Positions 32,752 through 44,027 of a stretch of DNA of 64,000 nt are shown piece by piece; within the stretch, counting starts at the first letter, position 1, and every line of letters begins with the position of its first letter. The stretch is from Anisus vortex (Eukaryota; Mollusca; Gastropoda; Planorbidae), in the NCBI GenBank assembly GCA_949126835.1, contig OX421497.1, forward strand, positions 20,977,409-21,041,408, in the 5' to 3' direction. The notes under the pieces were generated by a model. The model was not told the DNA's origin, made no database searches, and saw nothing but the letters and a program-made list of their open reading frames with translations. The translations under genes and the position numbers were made by a program.

Positions 32752-34847
32752 GGGGAGACCGGGGCTAGTCCGCCATAGGGGTACATTCGCCATAGTGGTA
32801 TTGCGCGCAAACTGAGTTATTTTTAGACTGGACGACACTACCACGCCGTTTAGTAATTGCGTCTGGTTGATCTTGTGTATGTGTTGAATGGCTACAAATC
32901 TAGACTGCTCTGATACCGTGATATTTGTGTTTTTTTAGTAGGTAAGTGATTTTTTCTTCGTACTACATCTCCTCATATTACGCAAGAAGTAGTAAAGGCT
33001 ATTAAACGATACTGCATGCTATCAAAACACTGGCTCTCCTGGATACATTCATGGTATCGCGTTGTCGCTTTCTCTACCAAGGCTGCTGTATTGGATTGAT
33101 AATCGTAGAAAGGTGATAGTGGGGCAGGTTCGCCAACACTGGCTGGGGCATATCCGACAGATGGGTGAACCTGCCCCAATGGGAATCTGTCTGTGTTCGG
33201 CCCGCTGAAAAAAACGCCTATGACAAGCTCAGCAAAACTGACTTCGATCTCATTCTGGCTCCCCATTGACAATTTATCAACTTCCAGAGATTGTTAATGA
33301 GGCATGGGGTCCCACTATGACAGTGCAGAACATCATCTAAGGATTTGCAAAAGCAGGCATCTATCCTTACAGCCCTGACACTTTCCAAGAAAACGATTTC
33401 TGTCCCTCTTCAGTGACTGGTTGAGACAATCCACTACAACTAGAACCTTCTCGCCAGAAACATCAGCCAGGCCCTTCTCAACAGGATTAACCAGAACTTT
33501 CTCACCAGGACCAACCAGAACTTTCTCACCAGGACGAACCAAAGCTTTCTCACCAGAACCAACCAGAAGTTTCTAGCCAGGATCAACCAAGCCCTTCTCG
33601 CCAGGATCAACCAGAACCTTCTCGCCAGGATCAAACAGGCCCTTCTCGCCAGGATCAACCAGGCCCTTCTCGCTAGGATCAACCAGACCCTTCTCGCCAT
33701 TATCAAACAGGCCCTTCTCGCCAGGACCAACTTCTCGCCAGGATCAAACAGGCCCTTCTCGCCAAGATCAACAGGCCCTTCTCGCCAGGATCAACCAGGC
33801 CCTTCTCGCTAGGATCAACCAGACCCTTCTCGCCATTATCAAACAGGCCCTTCTCGCCAGGACCAACTTCTCACCAGGATTAACCAGGCCCTTCTCAAGG
33901 GCAAGGAACACCGGTGCGGCTTGTAGCAGCAGCTGACTTTTCGCCTGTTTCAATTAAGCCTCACCCCAAAACTCCTCCGCGAAAGTTACCAACACGTGGG
34001 AAAAGGAAGAGGAAAAGCTACATTCTGACAGACACGCCAGAAAAAGCGAAACTTAGAACTGGACCATTTGGAAAAAAAGCGCGAGAAAAGCGCAAAGCAA
34101 CCTGGAAAAAAGACTTCAGTTGTGAATAAGAAAAAGCAAAAAGAAGCACTGCAAAGAAATTGTCATCAGAGGAAGAAGATGAGAAATGGCATTGTCTGAT
34201 TTGCCTCTTAAAGTGGTCTCACAGTAAAAAGGAATCCTGGATACAATGTCTGCAGTGCAAAGAATGGTTACATGAACATTGTATTGGAGACAAATGTGAC
34301 TATTACACATGCCACTACTGTGCATCAAGTGACTCTGACTATTTCGAATGATGCTTTTGAATTTGAATCGTTATGAAACCTCAAGTTAAAGTTACACTTT
34401 ATATTCAGTTAAAGTTTGTTTCATTCATTTTGGAATCAAAACAGTTCTTCATCTAGATCTAACTTGGTTACTTTTTATTCTTTAAATCTATACCGAAATT
34501 TGGAACCATAAACATAAATAAAGCTTGGCTTGTTCTTTTTGGTATCGAGTGTTTAAACCTTGTTTTAGTGAATTGTTTTGCATGTGGCGGATTTGCCCCT
34601 CATGGGCGTATGTGCCCCATATGTGTGACGAACTTGCCCCACATGTGGGGCACATTCGCCCACACAGAGTGACCTCACATTTGATTTTATTGTGTGATTT
34701 GGGGCAGAGGTTTCCCAAAATCCTTATAGCTCATATTAACTGAATAGTTGGGGAATGATTATGAGAATCGGCAAAGAATTCCATCCAGAAATAAACCCTG
34801 AATAGCTAAAAATGCTAAAAATGGGCGGACTAGCCCCGGTCTCCGCC
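32752..34847 (+). mobile_element. Pogo-like (Tc1/mariner superfamily) DNA transposon, decayed
   Basis: The inverted termini are GGGGAGACCGGGGCTAG and, read inward from the right, GGCGGAGACCGGGGCTAG, both continuing TCCGCC, with TA on each side (32750-32751 and 34848-34849). Subterminal GGGGCA...TTCGCC motifs recur near 33123, 33160 and 34580-34665, perhaps transposase sites. Coding remains are limited to the C-terminal third of a transposase; the N-terminal DNA-binding domain is not recognised. Confidence 0.88.
33310..34351 (+). pseudogene. Pogo-like transposase C-terminus with a QDQPGPSR repeat and a zinc-binding tail
   Basis: Broken plus-strand frames give WGPTMTVQNII and FAKAGIYPYSPDTFQENDF, typical of the end of the DDE domain in pogo/Tigger relatives. 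Next is a 24-base tandem repeat coding QDQPGPSR-like octads (33440-33900), then IKPHPKTPPRKLP and SYILTDTPEK. Last, at 34160-34351, is a Cys/His-rich PHD-like tail (CLICLLKW, WIQCLQCKEWLHEHCIG, CHYC). Stops inside the octad array and a frame change before the tail show it is dead. Confidence 0.78.
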
Positions 34848-34852
34848 TATTA

Positions 34853-35231
34853 CATACGTTTGAAAAATCAGGAGTCTTTTTACAAGGTCTGGGGACCATT
34901 TTGTGAAACTGTCATAAGTGTTACCATTACCATTAGAGTAATCATTTCAATCACAGCCATACAGGTCTATTACAGAAATACATTAATCAAGTACATATGT
35001 CTTAGTTTAAATTATTGTAATTGTTCCCCCTCTTCAGTAGGCCTATTGATCTTGCAAATAATATTACAGGTCTCTCTCTATATATATATATAGGTCTATA
35101 TTAGTAAGTGTCTATGGAGACAAGATAAGATAAGAAAAATAATAAAAAGAAATCCTAAATGCTATCGAAAATAATTAGGCCCTATATTACAACTAGAGGC
35201 TTCTTTGAATCTTTAACTAAATGTTCAAGTA
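34853..35231. other. Non-coding hAT or LINE remainder
   Basis: No gene recognised; TA-rich tract 35078-35092 and GATAA repeat at 35121-35135. Confidence 0.3.
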
Positions 35232-36240
35232 TACTAGGGGTTAGCAACCTAAGGCACGCGTTCCAGACTTGGCACGCAAAACGATTTTCAGTGGCACGCT
35301 AGAGACCTCCAAGAATATTGTGAAAACAACGTATGTCAGCGTAATTAGTGGGTGCTGCATGGCGAACTACATAGGAATCACACTGGACGTCAACTGTTTT
35401 AGTTCAGGAATGTTTGTATGCAAAGCTCACATCATTGGATTTGCGATCTGTGATTGAATCTATTGTTAAGATAGTCAATTGTATAGTTTCTCAAGTCCCT
35501 TCTAGAAGAAAGTCACACGGAGTATAGGTAAAGTCTTGGATAGATTCGTTTCTTGTTTGGAAGCAATTAAGATGTACATTAAAGAAAAAAAATCCATTAT
35601 TGAATTAGGAGAACTGACTGTTGAAGCCAATTTTTCTGAATGACATGGGCGACCACGTTTTAGTGAGTTAAACTTACATTTACAAGACTGGGTCCAAAAG
35701 CACTTGAAGTGTTGGGCCACTGGAATGGATTTGCATTGAAACTGGACATATTTTTCCATGAAATCAATTTCAAAACATTTAACTATTTCCTTAATTTAAG
35801 GCCAATGAAGATAAATGAGCATTTTCAGAAGTAAAATAGTTATATTAAAACAATTAACTCGTTTAGCATTATTAGCATCAAATTTTGACAATTTAATTGA
35901 AGGGAGATAATTAACCCTTTTTCTTTACATTAATATTTATAAAATGTTTCTTATTTGTTTCCTTTTAGAAATAAAATGGCTTACAACACTAAAATTTATG
36001 ATCAAATTACACAAGATAGTTAAAAATTATATAAATATTTTATGACTAAAGAATGTATATGTATATTTTAAAACATTACAATAACTACCCAGTTTGTATG
36101 ATTACTACGTATTACTTCCTCTTAACGTTAGTATTTCAAGACAGCAATGCTACATTTGGGATAAAATATGTTAACATAATCTCAGTTACTCTGAGATCAA
36201 ATAATAAAGACTTTAAAGCTATTACTTGAGTAATTGCCAA
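35232..36240 (-). mobile_element. Inverted fragment of the CAGGGGTCGGC hAT family
   Basis: It begins AGGGGTTAGCAACCTAAGGC then ACGCGTTCCAGACTTGGCAC, which is the family's right end in reverse. 35690-35770 is the reverse complement of 16330-16430. The other terminus is missing. Confidence 0.5.
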
Positions 36241-36982
36241 TTTAATTTTAAAATTTTATATTCATGGGCCCCCTAAGCTCGTATGGGCCCCGGTACGGCG
36301 TACCGGCTGTACCCCCCTCTCGTGGGGCCTGAATACAGCGATTTTAAAAGGCAGGACGAGGCCACGAGGGACCCCCACATAAATTTGGGAACAGGGCCCC
36401 CACAATCCTAAATACGACCCAGCCTGCATTGTTTTTAATTGACTTAAGGAGTTTATTTTTTTTATACATTAATTAATAATTACAACAGTTGCATACTATT
36501 ATGCTAGTATATAAGTCTCTTATATGAGCTGAGCTTGCATTACGTTTGTTGGCAGCGCTATACAAATGTTATTATTATTATTTATTAATAATAAAACAAA
36601 CAACTTTGTAGCTTACTTATATTAATTATAATTAGGCTTAATTAAAGGAGATGAGAATAACAACTCCTTTGAATTTAATTAGTCGTAATCAATTAATGAG
36701 CCTTGTCCTTGAATGCTCTTCGCTAATTGTTCAATGTCAGGTAGCCTACATATTTAGATATCTAGTCACTTCTGAGTGGTCTACCGCAACCTTTTGATGA
36801 CAGTGTAGTATGATTTCTAATTCATTCGGTGAGCCAAAAAAACCTAAAAGTAATCCTGCTGTAGCACTAAATTTCTTGTAGGCTCGAATAGACTTTTTGA
36901 GACTCTACCGTGTGCCAATGAAATTACCTAGGCGTGCCAAGTGTGGCACGCGTACCGTAGGTTGCCGACCCCTTGTCTAGGT

Positions 36983-37490
36983 GATTTAATATGCAGCTAT
37001 ATATTTTATATTCTAGCACTTTGCATGCTATGCTTGTAAGGAAACAGGCGTGTTATTTCAAGGGTCTGTTTTATTTCCTTGTCTTGAATCTTTGGCCACT
37101 TTGCTAGGTTTAGAGAGGCCTGAAAAAGTATTTTAAAAGATTTAGTTCTTTAAGCAGTCCTGCTGGTATTTCATCTGGTCCAGAAGCTGTTTACTTTTAA
37201 GTTTGTTTAGGCCTCTTTCTTCTACATTTATCTTTCCAATCTTCTATTTTATTTAAAAAATAGTCTGTCAACTGGAGTAAAAAATGATGTTATCATCTTT
37301 GTCATTATAGATTATTTTTTATACTTTTAGTGGACTTATAACTGTGGTTTCTATCTTTTCTTGATTTCATGTACGTAGGACCGTTAGTTTTTATTGTGTT
37401 TGGTTTTGGAAATTGTTATTTATATATTCAGTTAGGAGTTTCTGAGTCAAATGTTTATAGGTCTTTTTGTGTAGTCTACTTAAATGAGTT
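36983..37490. other. Non-coding spacer
   Basis: Degenerate T-rich sequence. CCTGCTGGTATTTCATCTGG then TCCAGAAGC (37156-37190) recalls the antisense of a reverse-transcriptase GPDGIPAE motif, so an old LINE fragment on the minus strand is likely. Confidence 0.35.
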
Positions 37491-37605
37491 GTTTTAAACT
37501 TTTTAAATAAATGTTCAACTTTTTAAATAAATGTTCAACTTTTTAAACAAATGTTCAACTTTTAAAATAAATGTTCAACTTTTTAAATAAATGTTCTTTT
37601 TTGTA
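37491..37605. repeat. 20-bp tandem repeat, about 5 copies
   Basis: The unit is AACTTTTTAAATAAATGTTC with single-base variants. Confidence 0.92.
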
Positions 37606-37676
37606 AACCTGTTTCTTTAATTTACTAAACCTGGATTTGTTCATTTTATTTGATGCTTGTTTTGTTCATTCTTTAA

Positions 37677-37840
37677 GAATTGACTATGAAGGATTGACTA
37701 TGAACGATTGACTATGAAGGATTGACTATGAAGGATTGACTATGAAGGATTGACTATGAAGTATTGACTATGAAGGATTGACTATGAAGTATTGACTATG
37801 AAGTATTGACTATGAAGTATTGACTATGAAGGATTGTCAT
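37677..37840. repeat. 14-bp tandem repeat, about 11 copies
   Basis: The unit is GATTGACTATGAAG or the variant TATTGACTATGAAG; the two variants are mixed through the array. Confidence 0.93.
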
Positions 37841-38047
37841 GTTATTAGTTTTTGTATTATTCCATTCAACTTTCTGTATTCTGGCTTGCCTCAATATCAA
37901 TTTCAGTTTTCTATTGAATTACTTTATTCAACAAATATTTGAGGATGTAGAGGGAGATGGTTATGATGGTTAATTTATGATCAGATCATGTTCATACATT
38001 AAAGAGGTAAAGCAATGTTGAAAAGATGTTTGTGGTCATGGCATAAA

Positions 38048-38170
38048 AGGGGATTGTGTGGCCAGATACCTTTTTCAAGGCTGAGGAAAAAAAAACTGGC
38101 ATTAACCTGGAATAGAACCCAGGACCTTCCCGTGAGCTGCTACTAGACAAACAGTGTCCCACGAGGAAGT
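38048..38170 (-). mobile_element. Possible SINE-like fragment
   Basis: GATTGTGTGGCCAG and GAACCCAGGACCTT resemble parts of the tRNA-derived SINE family, but the body is different. Low certainty. Confidence 0.3.
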
Positions 38171-40131
38171 GTTCATGTGACAATAGAACAAACACACAAA
38201 AACAAAACAAACTTTGAAGTGCAGAAAACTGGATATATTTTTATAAAAGCAAAAAAAAACAACTTTAATTTTTCTTTTCAAGTTTTGTTCCTTTTTGGTC
38301 TTTATACAAAACTAGTTGTTTAGCCAAACACTTCAGTAGGGTGATTGAACTATGGTCTGTTTAGCCAAACACTTCAATAATAGAAAATAAACATTGAAGT
38401 TTTTAAAAAGAAAGTAGGAAAATTGGTCATTACACAAAGGAGTTCCACAAGACAACACTATACAATCAAAACACAGAATAAAATTGCTACAAAATATATT
38501 AAAACGTTCAGTTCATACTATCTTAAGTTCAAATGAGTACACATCCCTGGAGTGGTGTACATATACATTTCATTTGTAATCTCCACACTAAAAAAAAGTA
38601 ATAGACACACTTGTAATGATGATCATTCAAACTATGGTGCGTGATTTGCAACTAACATTTCTTCATCATGGGCAAATCAGTGACTTTTATCAGTGGCTAT
38701 GTCAAAAAAAACATTGGAGGGTCTTTAGATAGTTCTTAATTAATAAACAACCAGCAATCTAAGAGGACAAACATGTTATGTTAGCTTTTTTGTATTTGTA
38801 GAGAATCTACTCAAACACTAAAGGACACAATCAAATTAAATGCATAATTTATCAATACATACATTCATCAAATTAGGTGAATTCTTAATTAAAATACACC
38901 AAAACAATTCATTGAGACGTGATAACTTTTTGAATGAAAAGGACAAAAACAATGCATTTTTAAAAAATGTGTCTTAAAAAAAAAACTGCTTTACTGCAAT
39001 AAGGGAGACAAAACAAATTCCTGTAAAGTGTTTTGAGTTGTTTCCCTTGAAATGTGTCAGTTTCAATAGTTACAATGTACATCTTTGTGGGCAGATGAAC
39101 CTCCTGACACACACATGCACCACTCATACCAATATACTGAGGTGATCAGAGTTCAGGTTGTCACTGCTGTAAAAACTCACTCTAATTTTTTATAGAGAAA
39201 TCACTTCAAAGAAACTTTTATAACCTGAGACTCTATTTTATGACACAATAAAGAACATTTCCAGGGGAACACAACACACACATACAAAACTAACTAGATA
39301 ATAAACTAAACATTGGCCATAAAATCTCACCAGTGAAGCTAATATTTACAGTGGCACACAAAACTTAACAAAAAGAAAGTTAAAAAATATTATTTTTTTT
39401 AGTAAACGAAAATTGTAGAAAACAAAGTTTCTGATTTCTATGACAATATTTTCTCTACGACTTAAGTCAAAAAGTACATCAAACAACATAACTAAACAAG
39501 TTGAATGAAATAATAAACATTGAATTTCTTCGCTTCATACAGATTCATTCAAGAAAACAAACACTTTTCTCTACACTTTGTTTTGTACAGATAAAACTAA
39601 GTTTACTAAGTTGAAAGTCAGATAGATACTTAGCCATCAACCAAATTGATACATTAATTACATCAGACTGAAAAACACTTTCTTAGGAAAAATCCTAACA
39701 TGGGAGAATTCAAACTAGAAAATGTATATCTCTGTTGGTAAACATTGGTACCTCTTGTTTGGGTGGGAGAAATTAAGGGAGCTACCAAACACATTGTTGA
39801 AACATAGTGAACAGTAGTGAAGGCAAACTTCAGGCAAACTTTATCACAACAAACAATATGTGGCCACAGACTTTAATGGTGGTCAATCTTTTAGTTTGGT
39901 GTTGCCCACAGAACAACAAAATAAATGAATTGGAGATTGGTGAAACATTATTGGCACACCATTCTACAACTCAATATTCTCATACTACACCATCAAATTG
40001 TGTTGTTGTTTTTTTAAAGAATAATGCATTTACTTACAGTGCTAATAGAATTAAGAGAGCAAAAATTTTAAAATGTTTGATTAAAATTGTTTTCTCAATT
40101 TTAGTAAATTAATTTAAAATGTAATGAACAA

Positions 40132-40132
<1 letters not shown>

Positions 40133-40169
<37 letters not shown>
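40133..40169 (+). repeat. Poly(A) tract
   Basis: An uninterrupted A run of about 37. It may be a retroelement tail, but no element body was identified upstream. Confidence 0.9.
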
Positions 40170-40171
<2 letters not shown>

Positions 40172-40204
40172 ATAATTGAAATGACAATTTAATATTCACT
40201 CCAA

Positions 40205-40410
40205 CCAGCCAGCACAGGCAACAACTGTAACACCTCCCATATAGCAGATATATTCAACAACTGTAACTAACACCTCCTATACTGCATATATATTCAACAA
40301 CTGTAACACCTCCCATACTGCATATATATTCAACAACTGTAACACCTCCCATACAGCAGATATATTCAACAACTGTAACACCTCCCATACTGCAGATATA
40401 TTCACACAGT
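40205..40410. repeat. 36-bp tandem repeat, 5 copies
   Basis: The unit contains TATTCAACAACTGTAACACC then TCCCATACWGCAKATA. It lies in the presumed AEBP2 3' UTR. Confidence 0.92.
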
Positions 40411-43400
40411 ACAGTAGACACATGGGTCAAAATGTGCATAAATAAAAACATTGGGGAGAAAAAAAGCCCAACATCAAACAAGAAGAAATAAAAATGTTTC
40501 AATCATAGGAAATAGAAGACCTATGATCTGTTACTAAAAATAAAATGATATCTCTAAACTTGCACACTGCATCAATATTAACTATCCAGCAAGGCCCAAA
40601 AGGTGTTGCAACTCACTATACAATACTAAACAAACAAAAAAAAAAAACAACATTACATGAACATGATTTAAACTGACACCATCTTTCAGTAGAGATATAT
40701 TTTAAATAAAAATCCATGTTATTTCATTGTATTGACAAGCATCTTGTCCCTCAATTTTCTTGACCACTGTATGGACAATGTAAGGGTTTTTAAAAAATGA
40801 TCTCGGAAGAAATAACTGGCAGAGCAATGATAGACAAACTGTTTCTGAAATATATACGAAAATAAGCTATTACAAGTGTTTACTGCAAAATCACACACAG
40901 CAGCTAATTGAGTCCTAGGTTCAGACTTTATTTACTAATAGATCTTTGTACCTGGGCACGATGTGCTAGACCTGTCACTTACAACTTCTGAGACAGGTTA
41001 CTGAAGGGTGAGTGAAATTACTACTATATGAAAACTATGTCAATATTACTACATAATAAAAGAAAAATGTAAGGTCAATACTGTGAACAGTGATAATTTC
41101 TAGCCACTGACTTTAGACTGCAACAAACTATTTGATTCACAGTAGGGTAGGCAAGGTCTCTTACTTTCTAAAAGTTAAAAAAACAGCAGCTGGACCCTAT
41201 GAGTTTTTATAAAGTGTTGATATCACGTGCGCTTAAACTTATATAGATACATAATGAAGATCTGGAGCACCAAACAATTCTATACGAAAATACTTCACTC
41301 AAAAAGTCAAGTTGATATTACACTTTTTCTCTCTAAATAACAAGACTTACAGTGGCAAGGTGTTAATAAATTAATTAGGTTAGTGGTGTGTCAAGATGTG
41401 TCAATCTGGAGGCTATACAAAGCATCAGTACTTTCAAAACAAACAATGTCAGTTATGGTTCCAGGTCTAAAAGTACATAGCAGCAACTAATAAATTATAT
41501 GCAGATATTTGACTATGTACAGATATTTAGATATACATCATAATATAGCAATACAAATTGAATGAACCACAATACTGCTTGGCTTTCAGCACACAGAATA
41601 AAAAACAACTGATGAAACCAAAAAGCCAGATGATTCAATTTCCTGAAAGTACAAAAATTGTAACCAACAGTAACCGCAGTTGACACGAGAAGCAAACTTT
41701 CACTTCATTGATTAGAAACTAATTTGTACACACTAATGTTTACAAAACTATTTCTCAACAATATTACAGTATTCAAGAGAACTATTTAAAGTACAATGAG
41801 TTTAAAATGTGACCAAATTTAGTTGAAGCAAACACAAAGCCTTATTCCTTAATACTTTGAATTTTTTTGTATCTAAATAACCAAACCAGCTGTTGCATTG
41901 ACATAAAACTGAAGCAATATTTACCTGTTTAAAAATACATTACATTGAAACAGCCAGGAAACTTTAAGCCTGAATGCTCAACAGTATAATTGGGAGTAGA
42001 TGTTATTATGTATGAATGCCATTTCACAGATTGATTTATTGCATTGATCAACTTCATGAGTTAGCTCAGAAACAACTAGCCGAGCAACAATAGGTGATGG
42101 TGAATGGAGCAGGGCATAAAATGGCTCATAATGACAAAAACACAAATTTGTTAGCATCTTGTTCCTCCTTCAACACACACATAAAAACTTTAGTGTCAAC
42201 TTTTATCCTGTGTGGAAAAACAACAACCTGAGCCTTGTAGAAGAAAAGGCAAGAGGTCCACAGCACTTGTAAGTACAGCATAGACAACAATTTCTACTTT
42301 ACTAGATTGCTTACAGATGTTGATCAATATTGTACACATAATGGGCAAGGACCATACAATAAATAAGTAAACATTTATCATCAGCACTCAAGCCTTGGCC
42401 AAAACCCTTCTTTATAAAAGAATGGTCACCACGAGGCATCTTCTAGTTTCTTATGGCCCAACTTAAAAACAAAATGTTTGTCTTGATGACAAAGTAATAA
42501 ATATATCTATAGTATATCAGGTTTTAATTAAGATGTTGATAGTGTAATATATAAACACAATGTCTTAATTAAGTTTAACAATGGTGAAACTAACCTATAT
42601 ATGTATATATATAAAGTGATAAGTACAGGAGATGACACTGTAATCTGTACATGTATATAACAAACATATGATGGTAAGGGGTGGAGGTTTTTTTCCTATG
42701 ATTAATTGATTGTCAGGGACAAAAAGCTATAAGCTAAACAAAGCAATAACTTCCCATGCCGTTCCGTACTGTAGAGTATCAGCTTGAACGTCACATGCTA
42801 ATCTCAAATATTTATTCTTTTCTTTGTTCAGTTCTACACCAATTAATTTTTTCTGTTTGGAATGTTGAGAATGAGGAAAAGGGGAGAGGGGTTATGATAA
42901 ATCTATATATTATGAGAAGTGATCCAATTACTATAAGGCTGACTACATATTATATAAGACAACTTGTGCCATTTTTTTGAGTGTTAAAACAATATTCTTA
43001 TACTGACATGTAAATTTATATATAATATATAGATAAATAGACTGAAGTTTATTAACAAGCCTCTTCAGTATTGATGTGGCAAAATAGTATATTGTGCGAA
43101 GGCGTAGTCCATTAAATATTAATGAGTACAAAATGCTGTTAAGAGGTAGAACTGCTAATTCAACTGATGGCCTTTAACTGCTTGAAAAAGATCCATGAGC
43201 CCCCTTTGTGTTGTTCCCAAAGAGCAAAAAAAAAAAATTCTGCTCACATTGCCTTAAAAAGTAAACTTGCACTCTTCACAATGTACCGTAAACTCTCACA
43301 CAGTTCAACTGTGACACACACAATAAATAAGTCACTTTACTATCTACTTTCAGTGTTTAACTAGTAATTACTCACACTACTTTGCACTGACATTAAGTAG

Positions 43401-43879
43401 CCATTACAAAGTGTTCTATCGGGGGTGAAAAAACATGCAGATATAGAAGGGGGGGGGGGGAATATTGTTTAGCAAATGATACAACATTAGTTCATTTGCA
43501 AAGTAACAAAATATAAATATATCTTCCCTTGTATATAAAAGTATACAAAAATGTATATTCAGCAAAAATTATTTCTAATTCCAAAAGAAAAATGTTATTA
43601 TAAAGTGTTAACATTCAAACCTAATTAAATAAAGTATATGAATAAGTTAAAAGAAAAGATAATCTACAATGAAAAATGAATGGTCTTAATAAAACAGGAT
43701 ATGTTTCCAATATTGGCTAGGAGTACCCTACTGCTGCCTACAACTTGATTGGTGTCATGGTTGAATAAATTCATTGATGTGATGTTCTTGGCCACTGCGT
43801 TTGAGGGTTGCTGATCTCAATGTCCTGGGTTCTGCTGTACAATTTGTCGTCTCGATGGAGGCGAGAACTAAAAACCTCC

Positions 43880-44027
43880 CTATTTTCTCCTGTGTTTGCG
43901 GAATCTGTGACTTCGGTACAAGCACTTGTGGAGATTTGTGACTGTGTCACTTGGCAGTTCTGATAGTGGAATCGAGATCTTGCCTATCCTATCAGTTTCA
44001 CCATCAGGTATCCACTCATCCTCTAGC
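43880..44027 (-). CDS. AEBP2: AEBP2 coding exon 5 and stop
   Basis: The acceptor ATGTTTTCCAG ends at 44028. The exon encodes LEDEWIPDGETDRIGKISIP, the LSELPSDT motif and a basic end RFRKHRRK, then TAG at 43882-43880. The pattern parallels the LPDVW...LSKLPKDT...KRLKR end of vertebrate AEBP2, confirming a complete C-terminus. Confidence 0.93.

Larger units (their letters stand above)
28311..36422. mobile_element. Inner hAT element with transposase remnants
   Basis: The left terminus is TAGTGGCGTATTTAGG; the right, read inward, is CTGGGTCGTATTTAGG. The flanking 8-mers GCTGCATT (28303-28310) and CCTGCATT (36423-36430) agree at 7 of 8. It encodes transposase fragments at 28442-29545. It was later invaded by a LINE (30.2-32.6 kb) and a pogo-like element (32.75-34.85 kb). 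Confidence 0.7.
27341..36974. mobile_element. Outer hAT element carrying a nest of later insertions
   Basis: It starts CAGAGTCGGCAAGCTTTTG directly after GTCTAGGT (27333-27340). It ends with a terminus reading inward AAGGGGTCGGCAACC, followed by GTCTAGGT again at 36975-36982. The 27341-27900 part aligns with 11772-12480. Removing the inner element (28311-36430) leaves about 1.5 kb. The right terminus could instead belong to a short MITE at about 36775-36974, so the pairing rests mainly on the identical 8-bp flank. Confidence 0.55.
38220..43879 (-). other. Candidate long 3' UTR of the AEBP2 gene
   Basis: 5.6 kb directly downstream of the AEBP2 stop codon lacks recognisable transposons and long open frames and has uniform AT-rich composition, unlike the DNA beyond 38 kb. 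On the minus strand it holds polyadenylation hexamers (AATAAA as TTTATT on plus at about 40926, 42035 and 42811) and a Pumilio-like TGTAAATA (complement of 39343-39350). The true cleavage site cannot be fixed here. Long 3' UTRs are common for regulatory genes; this is inference. Confidence 0.4.

Noticed and set aside
43880..44027. Apparent frameshift in AEBP2 exon 5
   Set aside because: My first reading dropped four bases near 43990; on rereading, the frame is continuous to the TAG.
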